A stretch of DNA of 64,000 nucleotides. Source: Saccharibacillus endophyticus (GTDB lineage Bacteria; Bacillota; Bacilli; Paenibacillales; Paenibacillaceae). Below are positions 56,323-64,000 of the stretch, piece after piece. A program made the translations under genes and the position numbers. The notes below the pieces were generated by a model, which was given only the letters and a program-made list of their open reading frames with translations, was not told the DNA's origin and made no database searches. The stretch spans positions 496,001-560,000 of the forward strand of contig NZ_JAAZWE010000002.1 in assembly GCF_013185185.1 (NCBI RefSeq). The letters run 5' to 3'. Position 1 is the first letter of the stretch; each line of letters starts with the position of its first letter.

Positions 56323-56494
56323 CTTTTAAGCATGGAGGAGGTTTTTGGGAAGCTGGGGGCGCTGCGGGAGAAATTCGTTCAAGGCGCTGTTTCGACCAGA
56401 AAGCTTTCAGCTTTCCGGGCTCAAAGGCGCCTTTCACTGAATTTCTCCCTTCGCTGTCGCTTCCGCTAAGCAAAAACTTCTCCATGCTTAAAAG
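56323..56494 (-). repeat. Dispersed palindromic element, copy D
   Basis: Perfect 15-base terminal arms (CTTTTAAGCATGGAG, 56323-56337, and its complement at 56480-56494) enclose GAGAAATTC/GAATTTCTC, AAGGCGC/GCGCCTT, the core CTTTGA/ACAGCG, and an inner GGAAAGC/GCTTTC stem. The outer arms are unrelated to those of copies A and E. It lies beyond the liaR terminator. Confidence 0.75.
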
Positions 56495-56514
56495 CTCCTT
56501 CCGGGGGAAGGAGC
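56489..56514 (-). terminator. Terminator after liaR
   Basis: A perfect nine-base stem GCTCCTTCC/GGAAGGAGC with a three-base loop is followed by TTTT on the minus strand. It overlaps the last bases of repeat copy D. Confidence 0.85.
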
Positions 56515-56616
56515 AGGGGCAAAAGATCGTATGCGGAGTGCTCGAAAATAAATCTGATTTTATTCGAAGACGTTTAAGACAATAGGTGCCCGATCATTCC
56601 ATGCCCCATTCTCCTT

Positions 56617-57276
56617 TTATGAACGAATCATGCCCTGCCGGTGCGCGTAGATGGCAAGCTGCGTACGGTCTTCCAATTCGCATTTCATCAGCAGGTTGCT
56701 GACGTGCGTTTTGACGGTTTTGATGCTGATATGTAGTTCTTCGCCGATCTCTTTGTTGCCCATGCCTTCCGCGATGAGCAGCAGCACTTCTTTTTCGCGT
56801 TCGGTCAGCGGGGAAGAATCGGCTTCGACGGTACGCTGACGAATGCCCCGGGTCAAAGCTTGGGAGACGTCTCCGGTCATGACCGGCATGCCGCGGAACG
56901 CTCCTTTTAACGCATAAATCAGTTCTTCCGCCGTAACGGTCTTGAGCACGTAACTCACCGCTCCGGCTTCGATCGCTTCCATGACCAACTTGTCTTCAAG
57001 AAAACTGGTCAACATGACCACGCGTACCGCCGGAAATTCGGATACGACGTGGCGCGTGGCTTCCGTTCCGTTCATTTCCGGCATCATGAGGTCCATCAGG
57101 ATCAGATCCGGCATGTCGCCGCCTTCGGCGGAAATGGCGCGTAAGCGTTCGATGACCTCCAGGCCATTGCCCGCTTCTCCGATCACGTCAAACCCGGGCT
57201 CCAGCATCAAGTACGTCTTCAGTCCCATCCTCACCATGTCGTGATCGTCCGCCAGCAGGATCTTGATCTTTTCCAT
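56617..57276 (-). CDS. liaR: LiaR-type response regulator (NarL/LuxR family)
   Basis: A 219-residue response regulator. The receiver domain has LLADDHDMVRMGLKTYLMLE, the phosphorylated D62 in LILMDLMMPEMNG (shifted by a five-residue insertion AEGGD) and VMLTSF. The LuxR-type HTH is LTEREKEVLLLIAEGMGNKEI, then ISIKTVKTHVSNLLMKC (about 155-210; the first part is quoted to its middle). Together with LiaS and LiaF it forms the bacitracin- and envelope-stress-responsive module of Firmicutes. The target liaIH genes are not in the window. The start at 57276 lies within liaS. Confidence 0.93.
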   Translation of the reverse strand: MEKIKILLADDHDMVRMGLKTYLMLEPGFDVIGEAGNGLEVIERLRAISAEGGDMPDLILMDLMMPEMNGTEATRHVVSEFPAVRVVMLTSFLEDKLVMEAIEAGAVSYVLKTVTAEELIYALKGAFRGMPVMTGDVSQALTRGIRQRTVEADSSPLTEREKEVLLLIAEGMGNKEIGEELHISIKTVKTHVSNLLMKCELEDRTQLAIYAHRQGMIRS

Positions 57277-58312
57277 GCTCTTCCACTGCCTTTCCTTCTG
57301 TGAATTTTGGAATATGTACGCGAATCGTGGTTCCGGCTCCGGGTCTCGAAATAATCTCTGCCCGGCCGCCCAACTTCTCCGCCCGTTCTCGCATGGTCAT
57401 CAAGCCGTACGAACCTTGCTTTTGCGCCGCGCTTCCGGAAAACCCTTTGCCGTCGTCGCTGATCGACAGCAGCACTTGACGCTCGTTCTCGCGCAGCGAC
57501 AAGCTGACGATGCCGGCCTGCGCGTGCTTGACGATGTTCGCCATCGCTTCCTGCACGATCAGGAACAACTGTTGTTCGATCGCTTCGGACAGTCCTTCGC
57601 ACAGCTCGACATCCTTCACGCCTTTCAACCCGTTCTGGATGCAATAATCTGGGAACCAACGATCCAGCGCGGCAGGCAGATCGATGCCTTCCAGTTCGAC
57701 CGGACGGAGCTGGGCGATCAACGCCCTCATCTGCTTCTGGGCCAGATTCGACATCTGGATCAACTGCTGCATCACCTGCACGGAGGCGTCGGGATTCAAT
57801 TCCAAGACTTTCGGCAGCGAAGCGGCAGACATATGGATGGCAAAAAGCTGTTGGCTGACCGAGTCGTGCAGATCGCGCGCCATCCGGCGGCGTTCTTCGC
57901 GCACGGCGCTCTCCACCAACTGCTCCTTGCCGATCGCTTCGCTCTCCCCGAGCTTTTGCAGCAGCTTGGTCTTGGTCTCGATCGAATCCATCATGACGTT
58001 AAATTCACTGTACACGCGCGCAAAAGACTGATCGTCCGTATCGCCGAGACGCAGCGCCAGATTGCCTTGCGACACCTGGAGCATCGTATAATGGAGCACG
58101 TCGATCCGCCGTTGAATCCGCTGTCCCGCGATGTATCCCGTAACGACGGCGACCAATACGGCGGCAAGCAGATAAAACACCCAGATTCTCGGAGGAAAAA
58201 CCCGTACGAAACCGTACAGGCTGAACCAATAAAGCAAAGCGGCGAGAATCCCGCCGCTTAGCAGAAAGTAAAACATAAGCTCCCATTTCGTGTTTTTCAG
58301 TAGGTTTCCCAT
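57188..58312 (-). CDS. liaS: LiaS-type sensor histidine kinase
   Basis: A 374-residue intramembrane-sensing kinase. Two transmembrane helices (about 11-34 and 42-62) with a very short external loop are followed by a HAMP region and the HisKA_3 domain with RRRMARDLHDSVSQQLFAIH (phosphorylated H149). The HATPase domain has IVQEAMANIVKHAQ and SDDGKGFSG, then GSYGLMTMRERAEKLGG. This is the LiaS/VraS architecture. The last 30 residues extend over the start of liaR, giving an 89-base overlap of the two genes, which is more than usual in this family. The ATG at 58312 lies just after the liaF stop codon. Confidence 0.93.
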   Translation of the reverse strand: MGNLLKNTKWELMFYFLLSGGILAALLYWFSLYGFVRVFPPRIWVFYLLAAVLVAVVTGYIAGQRIQRRIDVLHYTMLQVSQGNLALRLGDTDDQSFARVYSEFNVMMDSIETKTKLLQKLGESEAIGKEQLVESAVREERRRMARDLHDSVSQQLFAIHMSAASLPKVLELNPDASVQVMQQLIQMSNLAQKQMRALIAQLRPVELEGIDLPAALDRWFPDYCIQNGLKGVKDVELCEGLSEAIEQQLFLIVQEAMANIVKHAQAGIVSLSLRENERQVLLSISDDGKGFSGSAAQKQGSYGLMTMRERAEKLGGRAEIISRPGAGTTIRVHIPKFTEGKAVEEHGKDQDPAGGRSRHGEDGTEDVLDAGARV

Positions 58313-58324
58313 AACCGCCCGCCT

Positions 58325-59623
58325 TTACCCTACGATATTGACGTTGACGTCCGAGATGAACGAGCTGACGTTAATCTTGATCCGTTTCGCGCAATCGTCA
58401 TAATTTCGCGTTTCGTCGGCGCCGCCGACCATGCCGCTCCGCGTGTTGCCCAGTACGTTGTGGTTACCGAGGAAGGAGCTGGTGTTTACTTTGACTCCGA
58501 CTTCCGGATCGTTCGGCATGTAGATCACGACGTCTCCGATAAAGCTCGATATATTGATTTTCGTTGTTCCGTAAGGAATCTGTGCTTTCGTCAAATCGAT
58601 GACCGTGTCTCCGATAAAATGGGAAACGTTCAACGGCTTGAGCCGGAAGTAGTCTCTGCCGATATAGTAGTCGCCGATAAAGCTCGACTCGTTAACCGTT
58701 TTGTCTTTCTTTTCTTTATCCGCCTTCTGACGGGCTTTACGCATCTGTTCACGATCATAACTGCTGTAAGCATGTCTACTATCTTCGTCGCAGTCGGCGT
58801 AAAACCTTCCGGCATCCGAAAAATCTTCTTGAAAAGGATCTTTTTCCAGCGAAACGGTGCCGCGCTTTTTCTTGTCCTGCTCGTGATTCATCGATTTTTT
58901 AAAATCTTTCATGGCACTGTCGACTTCGCTTTTCACTTCGTCCGCAATACGGGAAAAGTCGATTTTGCGCACCTGATCGGCTGTTTGTTTGCCGAATTCG
59001 CGAGCCATGTCTCCGATCTTCTGAAATTCCGACGCGTTGTCCGGACGGGGTTCGCGATCTTCCCGATCAAATTCACGGCGAGCTTCGGGTTCCCAGTCAT
59101 AACGTTTACCGTCATGTTTGCGTGCATGCCCGGGTTCGCTTTCCGGTTCGTCTTTATCCAGGTTGACGAACATGCGATCCAAAGGCGATTCCAACGGCTC
59201 GATCGGAGCTGGCGGAATCGGGGGTTGAGGGTTCGCTTTACTGCCCATAGGCGAAAAATCGTCGGGACTTTCCGGACGGGTAGACGGATATTCCGGAACG
59301 CGCTTCGGTTTGACCAGCGTATAAATGCCGATCGCAATAAGTCCGGCAGGAATCAGGAATTTGAAAAATTCGCCTGTGCCGAGATCGGTAATTCCAAGGT
59401 TGCGAGCCTGGAAATATCCGCCGATCGCGATCAAAATCAAATGGCCGACGATGCTTGAACTGTGCTTTTTGGCACTCAGCAGCTGCGAAATTCCGGTCAC
59501 GATCAGAATGGTCGGCCAAAACGTCCGAATCAAATCTCCGATGCCGTAACTGATATAACCGAGTTGATAGGCCAGAAAAATGCCGCCGATCGCGATCAGC
59601 CATATGGCTCCGCTTTTCTTCAT
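58325..59623 (-). CDS. liaF: LiaF-like negative regulator with long charged insertion
   Basis: A 432-residue membrane protein. The N-terminal 115 residues have four hydrophobic segments with AIWLIAIGGIFLAYQLGYI. The C-terminal 90 residues are the LiaF-type beta-repeat domain (NESSFIGDYYIGRD, SHFIGDTVIDLTKA, ISSFIGDVVIYMP, VSSFISDVNVN). Between them lies a highly charged, probably disordered or helical region of about 190 residues (EPESEPGHARKHDGKR, then REFGKQTADQVRKI and KSEVDSAMKDFKKS). B. subtilis LiaF is about 240 residues and lacks such a region. The ATG at 59623 follows AAGGAGG. It is the first gene of the liaF-liaS-liaR operon and probably holds LiaS inactive. Confidence 0.88.
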   Translation of the reverse strand: MKKSGAIWLIAIGGIFLAYQLGYISYGIGDLIRTFWPTILIVTGISQLLSAKKHSSSIVGHLILIAIGGYFQARNLGITDLGTGEFFKFLIPAGLIAIGIYTLVKPKRVPEYPSTRPESPDDFSPMGSKANPQPPIPPAPIEPLESPLDRMFVNLDKDEPESEPGHARKHDGKRYDWEPEARREFDREDREPRPDNASEFQKIGDMAREFGKQTADQVRKIDFSRIADEVKSEVDSAMKDFKKSMNHEQDKKKRGTVSLEKDPFQEDFSDAGRFYADCDEDSRHAYSSYDREQMRKARQKADKEKKDKTVNESSFIGDYYIGRDYFRLKPLNVSHFIGDTVIDLTKAQIPYGTTKINISSFIGDVVIYMPNDPEVGVKVNTSSFLGNHNVLGNTRSGMVGGADETRNYDDCAKRIKINVSSFISDVNVNIVG

Positions 59624-59772
59624 CACGTTCTCCTCCTTGTATGTGGGACCGGAAACTTCGATCGTCGCTTCCGGGAACTCTCTTCTTGTTATATTCAGTC
59701 TACCGGAAGCCCGATCAAGGCAAAAGCGGCCCAAGAATGAAAACCGCCTCGGTCTCAAGACCGATATGGACG

Positions 59773-59973
59773 TTACAATCGAATCCGGATCGAATCCATG
59801 GCCAATGATTCATTTAACCCCTGCTTAACGTCTTCTTGGCTTGAATGCTTCCAATCTTGACCGCGCCGAGCAATGATCCTCGCCGCAAATCCTTGACGCT
59901 CTTTTTGTAACCCTTGTCCGAATAGCCGACCGTAAGCTTCTTTCAGCAATTTCTTCATCTTATGTTTTCTCAT
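59773..59973 (-). CDS. Hypothetical small basic protein, 66 residues
   Basis: I do not recognise this protein. It is basic and helical in the first half (MRKHKMKKLLKEAYGRLFGQ, then KERQGFAARIIARRGQDWKH) and ends in LAMDSIRIRL. There is no signal peptide or membrane segment. The evidence for a real gene is the strong GAGGAGG ribosome site eight bases before the ATG at 59973 and the position in an otherwise empty stretch between liaF and thrS. An alternative start at the second methionine would give 61 residues. Confidence 0.55.
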   Translation of the reverse strand: MRKHKMKKLLKEAYGRLFGQGLQKERQGFAARIIARRGQDWKHSSQEDVKQGLNESLAMDSIRIRL

Positions 59974-60156
59974 ATCCCGCGCCTCCTCTTCGTTTTTTCC
60001 AGTATGCGCGAAAAAGCGATTTCTCTTAAGCGGCGCGGGAATGATTTGCTTTTCCGGCCCGAGAGCGAACTTTCGTCCCGTCTCCGGCCCTGCCGTTTTC
60101 CGCCTTGCGACCGAGCAAAAGCCAAGCGAAGACGTATCGCCGAAAAACGACGCGCC

Positions 60157-60185
60157 AAAAAGCCGCTCCTGTCGAAGGAGCGGCT
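60157..60185 (-). terminator. Terminator after thrS
   Basis: A perfect stem AGCCGCTCCT/AGGAGCGGCT with a short loop is followed by five T on the minus strand. Confidence 0.92.
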
Positions 60186-60203
60186 GGGTTGGAATAGTTA
60201 AGC

Positions 60204-62141
60204 TTAGATCTTGCGAGTTTGAATCTCTTCTTTTAACAGAGCGATCACTTCGTCCAGCGGCTTCGCGCCCAGGTCGCCTTCTCCGCGCTTACGCACGGAT
60301 ACGCCGCCGGCTTCTTTCTCGTTTTCGCCGACCACGAACATGTACGGCGCTTTTTCAAGCTGCGCTTCGCGGATCTTGTAGCCCAACTTCTCGTTGCGCA
60401 CATCGGTTTCCACGCGAATTCCGGCTTCTCTCAAGCGATCCGCCACCTGCTCCGCGTATTCGCTGTAGTTGCCCGATACCGGAATGATTTTGGCCTGCAT
60501 CGGCGACAACCAGAGCGGCAGATTGCCCGCGAAGTTTTCCAGCAGGAACGCCGTGAAACGCTCCATCGTGCTGATGATGCCGCGGTGGATAACGACCGGA
60601 CGGTGCTTTTGACCGTCATCGCCGATGTATTCCAGCTCGAAACGCTCAGGCAGCAGGAAGTCGAGCTGCGCTGTCGACAACGTTTCTTCCTTGCCCAGTG
60701 CCGTCTTGATCTGCACGTCGAGCTTCGGCCCGTAGAACGCCGCTTCGCCTTCCGCTTCGTAGAACGGGAGTTCCAGCTCTTCGACGACTTCGCGCAGCAT
60801 GCGTTGGGACATTTCCCACATTTCGTCGTTTTGGAAATACTTTTCCGTATCCTGAGGATCGCGGTACGACAGACGGAAGCGGTAGCTGTCGATGCCGAAG
60901 TCTTCGTATACTTTCGCAATCAGCTTCACGACGCGGCCGAATTCTTCTTTGATCTGATCCGGACGGCAGAAGATATGCGCATCGTTCAGCGTCATCGCGC
61001 GCACGCGGTGGAAGCCTGTCAACGCCCCGGACATTTCGTAACGGTGCATCAGACCCAGCTCCGCGATACGGATCGGAAGTTCGCGGTAGCTGTGCATGTC
61101 GCTTTTATAAACCATCATATGGTGAGGACAGTTCATCGGACGCAGTACGAGCGACTCGTTGTCCAGCTCCATCGGCGGGAACATGTCTTCTTGGTAGTGT
61201 TCCCAGTGTCCCGATGTTTTGTACAGTTCCACGTTGCCCATCACCGGCGTATAGACGTGTTGGTAGCCCAAGCTTTCTTCCAGGTCCACGATGTAACGCT
61301 CCAGCGTGCGGCGCAGTTTGGCACCGTTCGGCAGCCAGATCGGCAGGCCTTGACCGACCAGGTTGTTGAAGGTGAACATTTTCAGGTCTTTGCCCAGTTT
61401 GCGGTGATCGCGCTTTTTCGCTTCTTCGAGGAAGTGCAGATGCTCGTCCAGTTCGGCTTTTTTAAAGAATGCCGTACCGTAGATGCGCTGCAGCATTTTG
61501 TTCTTGCTGTCGCCGCGCCAGTAAGCCCCCGCTACGCTGAGCAGTTTGAAAATTTTCAGCTTGCCTGTCGAAGGAACGTGAGGTCCGCGGCACAGGTCGA
61601 AGAATTCGCCTTGATCATAGATCGTGATTGCGGAATCTTCCGGCAGCGCTTCGATCAGTTCGATTTTGTAAGGATCGCCCAGCTCGCCGAAAATTTTCAG
61701 CGCTTCTTCGCGGCTGACTTCACGACGCGTGATCGGCAGGTTTTCGCCGACGATGCGTTCCATTTCTTTCTCGATCTTTTGCAAATCTTCCGGGTTGAGC
61801 CCGTGTTCGAGATCCATATCATAGTAGAAACCTTCTTCGATCACGGGGCCGATACCCAGTTTTACTTCGTTCGTGCCGAACAGGCGACGTACCGCTTGCG
61901 CGGTCAAGTGAGCGGTACTGTGACGAACCACTTCAAGACCTTCCGGCGAACCCGGCATTACGATTTCGATTTGCGCGCCGTTTTCGAGCGGAGTGCTCAG
62001 ATCGACGACGATTCCGTTTTGTTTGCCCGCAAGCGCGTTTTTGCGCAGGCTGCTGCTGATCGATGCCGCAACGTCCTCGATGGTGCTGCCTGCTTCGTAT
62101 TCCCGAACGGAGCCGTCCGGCAAGCTGATAGAGATAGCCAT
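60204..62141 (-). CDS. thrS: Threonyl-tRNA synthetase
   Basis: A 645-residue class II synthetase that charges tRNA-Thr. It has the N-terminal TGS domain ([19 protein letters not shown]), the editing domain with [14 protein letters not shown] and [14 protein letters not shown]. The catalytic core has [25 protein letters not shown] with the zinc cysteine, and [20 protein letters not shown]. The C-terminal anticodon-binding domain (about 540-640) follows. The ATG at 62141 is ten bases after AAAGGAGG. Expression is controlled by the T-box leader upstream. Confidence 0.97.
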   Translation of the reverse strand: MAISISLPDGSVREYEAGSTIEDVAASISSSLRKNALAGKQNGIVVDLSTPLENGAQIEIVMPGSPEGLEVVRHSTAHLTAQAVRRLFGTNEVKLGIGPVIEEGFYYDMDLEHGLNPEDLQKIEKEMERIVGENLPITRREVSREEALKIFGELGDPYKIELIEALPEDSAITIYDQGEFFDLCRGPHVPSTGKLKIFKLLSVAGAYWRGDSKNKMLQRIYGTAFFKKAELDEHLHFLEEAKKRDHRKLGKDLKMFTFNNLVGQGLPIWLPNGAKLRRTLERYIVDLEESLGYQHVYTPVMGNVELYKTSGHWEHYQEDMFPPMELDNESLVLRPMNCPHHMMVYKSDMHSYRELPIRIAELGLMHRYEMSGALTGFHRVRAMTLNDAHIFCRPDQIKEEFGRVVKLIAKVYEDFGIDSYRFRLSYRDPQDTEKYFQNDEMWEMSQRMLREVVEELELPFYEAEGEAAFYGPKLDVQIKTALGKEETLSTAQLDFLLPERFELEYIGDDGQKHRPVVIHRGIISTMERFTAFLLENFAGNLPLWLSPMQAKIIPVSGNYSEYAEQVADRLREAGIRVETDVRNEKLGYKIREAQLEKAPYMFVVGENEKEAGGVSVRKRGEGDLGAKPLDEVIALLKEEIQTRKI

Positions 62142-62193
62142 GATGATAATTCCTCCTTTGATTTTGAAAAAAGCAAGTACGGAATCGGCACGC

Positions 62194-62224
62194 AAAAAAC
62201 GCCCGTCCCGCGAAGGGACGAGCG
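62194..62224 (-). terminator. T-box-controlled terminator of thrS
   Basis: The stem CGCTCGTCCC/GGGACGGGCG is followed by six T on the minus strand. It would be disrupted when uncharged tRNA binds. Confidence 0.92.
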
Positions 62225-62515
62225 TTATACCCGTGGTTCCACCCTGATTCGGCCCGGTTCCGCCATATGTTCGATCTTTTCGATCTCGGCGGGACGAAAG
62301 CCCTCATTGAGCACGTCAATAACGGAAGTGCGGTTCCGGCGTGATCTACTGCTCCGCTCGACGGTTCGCGAAAGCGATGATCGTAAGCGGAAGTTCGAAA
62401 ACGCAGCTCGAAAGGGGTAAATGCGGGCCGGTCCGGAGGAAATTGCAGCCGAGGTTCCCTCTCTCTGGAACGGTGCCGTGTGCCGGCATTCATGTCTTTG
62501 TCGTCGCTTTTGCTG
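62225..62515 (-). promoter_or_regulatory. T-box leader of thrS
   Basis: The T-box sequence AGGGTGGAACCACGG is present on the minus strand at 62231-62245, just before the terminator. Stem I features lie upstream: the AG-bulge-like CAGAGAGAGGGAAC and GGCTG, then TTTCC. A candidate Thr specifier codon ACC is at 62416-62418. Uncharged tRNA-Thr should stabilise the antiterminator. Confidence 0.9.
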
Positions 62516-62521
62516 CTGTTC

Positions 62522-62550
62522 ATTATAAGGTGCAACGTGGAAAGCGTCAA
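62522..62550 (-). promoter_or_regulatory. Sigma-A promoter of the thrS T-box transcript
   Basis: TTGACG (62545-62550) and TATAAT (62522-62527) are separated by 17 bases on the minus strand, about 15 bases before the T-box leader begins. Confidence 0.8.
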
Positions 62551-62585
62551 GAGCGATGGGTGTGGTAAGTAAAGTTACGATAGTG

Positions 62586-62732
62586 CTGGAAGCGAGAAGA
62601 CTGCGAGAAAAATTCGGTCAATTCGCTGTCTCACTTGGAAAACTGGATTGGAATTTAAGATGTGGTTTTCCAAGTTCAAAGGCGTCTTGACCTGAATTTT
62701 TCTCTCCGTCTTCTCGCTTCCAGTTACGTTAG
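62586..62732 (-). repeat. Dispersed palindromic element, copy E
   Basis: Arms CTGGAAGCGAGAAGAC (left) and the exact complement (right) pair over 16 bases, continued by GAGAAAAATTC/GAATTTTTCTC and GGTCAA/TTGACC. The core CGCCTTTGAA and ACAGCG and an inner ACTTGGAAAAC/GTTTTCCAAGT stem follow. It lies between the thrS promoter and the HAD gene. Confidence 0.78.
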
Positions 62733-62825
62733 GCGTTCTTAATACATTTAGCCTTCACTTCACTGATATCCAAATTTATTTCTGCGCTTTCTGTTTTCAA
62801 GTCACCTTAAACTTTTTCGACACGT

Positions 62826-63527
62826 TTACTGCTTTTCAAATAATTTTTTCAAATCGCCGATCTTATCGATCACGACGTCGGCCGTTTGGAGTTCGTCCGC
62901 GTCCCCGAATTCGGAGCGGACGCCGACGACGGGGATTCCGGCTTCTTTGGCGGCGTCAACGTCCGATTTTCGATCGCCGACCATCAGCACTTGAGACGTG
63001 TCCAATCCGCTTTGGCGAAGCAGTTCGCGCAGCACGTCGCTTTTTTGTTCGGCGTCTACGCTTCCCGCGCAAAACGGATAAGTAATCAGTTCTTTCAGGC
63101 CGTCTTTGGCAAGCACGCGTGCGAGATAGGCTTCTCCGCAGTTGCTGGCCGTCGCCAGATCGTAGCGGTCGGCCAAAGATTTCAGCAGTTCGGGCACGCC
63201 GGGCAGTACGTAGGATTGAGTATCCATCTTGTCTCGAAGCAGTTCGTTATGCCGCTCTTTATAATGATCCGATCGGCCGTCCGGTATTTCCGAGGCCAGC
63301 GTATTCCAGGCTTCGTCTCCGATCATTCCGAACGTCGAGTATATTTCTTCTTTCGTCGGCTGCTTTTTAGCGTCTCCGTTATCGATCGCTTCGCTGAACA
63401 CTTCGTGATTCACGTCCAGCATCGCTTGCGAAGTATCGATCAAGGTTCCGTCCAGGTCAAACGCGATCACCTTGATCTGCGCCGCGTCGAATGTCGTGCG
63501 GTTTTCTTTTGATTGAGTTTGGGTCAT
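62826..63527 (-). CDS. HAD-superfamily phosphatase (phosphoglycolate phosphatase-like)
   Basis: A 233-residue haloacid dehalogenase-type phosphatase. Motif I is FDLDGTLIDTS (near residue 23), motif II is ATASNCG, and motif IV is MVGDRKSDVDAAKEAG. A helical cap with EIYSTFGMIGDEAWN lies between. The substrate may be phosphoglycolate or a sugar phosphate. The first 17 residues are a charged extension. The ATG at 63527 follows AGGAGG. It is similar in type to the HAD gene at 4980-5672 but clearly a different lineage. No terminator is obvious, and repeat copy E follows 94 bases after its stop. Confidence 0.87.
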   Translation of the reverse strand: MTQTQSKENRTTFDAAQIKVIAFDLDGTLIDTSQAMLDVNHEVFSEAIDNGDAKKQPTKEEIYSTFGMIGDEAWNTLASEIPDGRSDHYKERHNELLRDKMDTQSYVLPGVPELLKSLADRYDLATASNCGEAYLARVLAKDGLKELITYPFCAGSVDAEQKSDVLRELLRQSGLDTSQVLMVGDRKSDVDAAKEAGIPVVGVRSEFGDADELQTADVVIDKIGDLKKLFEKQ

Positions 63528-63758
63528 GTGCGCGCCCTCCTGATTTTTATATGATAGAAATAGAATATGTCCATCCTTTCTTATACCCGATTTTAATCTT
63601 TTGCCTCTACTTCGGAACGACTATTATTTGATTTATATATGGAAACGAGTGGATTTTCATCGGATGCGGGCAGGATTTCGGAAATCAATAGCGAATAGGT
63701 TACGTGTACGATCTGCGTTACCCAATTCAAGGCTATAGGCCGACACAAGGAGGATTCC

Positions 63759-64000
63759 ATGCTATCGTTCAAAAAACCTGATGTCGAGCAGTTCTTCCGT
63801 ACGTTCGCGATCGAGACTTTCGCGGTTAGCCCGGACGAAGGACAGCTTGTGTTCAGCACCAACCTCAGCGGAAAGTTTGATCTGTGGGCCATGGATCTTC
63901 CGAACGCTTTTCCGTATCCGCTTACTTTTAACGGACAGAGCTGCCATGCCGTCAAATACGACAAACGCGGACGTTTTCTCGTGGTCGCGTTCGACAAAGA
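63759..64000 (+). CDS. S9-type peptidase (prolyl oligopeptidase family), 5' end only
   Basis: The open frame starts at ATG 63759, five bases after AAGGAGG, and runs off the right edge after about 80 codons. The protein (MLSFKKPDVEQFFRTFAIET, then FAVSPDEGQLVFSTNLSGKF and DLWAMDLP) is the typical opening of the beta-propeller of bacterial S9C/acylaminoacyl peptidases, whose catalytic domain would be outside the window. The repeat unit VSPDEGQLVFSTNLSGKFDL (quoted in part) resembles TolB/WD40-like blades. It is divergent from the HAD gene. Confidence 0.8.
   Translation, partial: MLSFKKPDVEQFFRTFAIETFAVSPDEGQLVFSTNLSGKFDLWAMDLPNAFPYPLTFNGQSCHAVKYDKRGRFLVVAFDK

Noticed and set aside
56267..56485. 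Minus-strand frame of 72 codons with KQRLERISPAAPP
   Set aside because: It lies within repeat copy D, has no ribosome site, and matches the copy C frame only because the DNA is repeated.
63593..63997. Minus-strand frame at the right end
   Set aside because: The plus-strand S9 peptidase frame with AAGGAGG explains this region better.

Overview
The window looks like chromosomal DNA of a Gram-positive, moderately high-GC member of the Firmicutes, most likely Paenibacillaceae (Paenibacillus, Saccharibacillus or a relative). The grounds are the B. subtilis-type gene set (ytoI beside dnaE, yfkAB, yunD, sufCDSUB with SufU, degV, lutABC, LiaFSR-type system), strong AGGAGG ribosome binding sites, sigma-A promoters with 17-bp spacers, a thrS T-box leader and GC-rich coding sequence. 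The genus is inference. I see no rRNA, tRNA, insertion sequence, phage gene or CRISPR array. Both ends cut a gene: dnaE on the left and an S9-type peptidase gene on the right.

Layout. 1-9450 (minus): dnaE (3' end missing), ytoI, yheA, a HAD phosphatase, a CorC/HlyC-type membrane protein, radical SAM yfkAB and an HD-GYP phosphodiesterase. 9571-12703: yunD and a second HD-GYP gene, divergent around a 640-bp gap with strong inverted repeats. 12771-18834 (minus): an unrecognised gene with a structured leader, then sufCDSUB behind a promoter overlapped by two PerR-like boxes. 19141-26967: dps, small hypotheticals, degV, a PAS histidine kinase and a phospholipase D-like protein. 27077-37156: an esterase, an EamA transporter behind an FMN riboswitch, an acyl-CoA thioesterase, a beta-mannosidase with a LacI-type regulator, a DUF2161 nuclease-like protein, and a membrane-anchored pair with a phosphodiester glycosidase domain. 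37240-46018: AbrB-like regulator, trmL, serC, a chemoreceptor, glnA, aroF-type DAHP synthase, and a padR/DUF1700-like pair. 46175-50859: divergent aldA and lutABC, which together would take L-lactaldehyde through L-lactate to pyruvate. 50951-59973: ispH, a two-component system next to htrA, and a LiaF-LiaS-LiaR cell-envelope stress module. 60204-64000: thrS, a HAD phosphatase and the start of an S9 peptidase.

The most unusual signal is a family of five dispersed intergenic hairpins (20660-20867, 30318-30502, 30609-30730, 56323-56494, 62586-62732). Each is 120-210 bp long and almost wholly self-complementary. All share a core (CGCCTTTGA on one side, ACAGCG on the other, and GAATTT/AAATTC arms) while the helices differ in sequence but keep pairing. 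They look like copies of one structured RNA or small palindromic mobile element lying at the 3' ends of transcription units. Other points of interest are the FMN riboswitch on an EamA transporter, PerR-like control of suf, an adenylylation-type (GSI-beta) glutamine synthetase in a Firmicute, and the aldA-lut locus with a perfect cre site in the aldA promoter.
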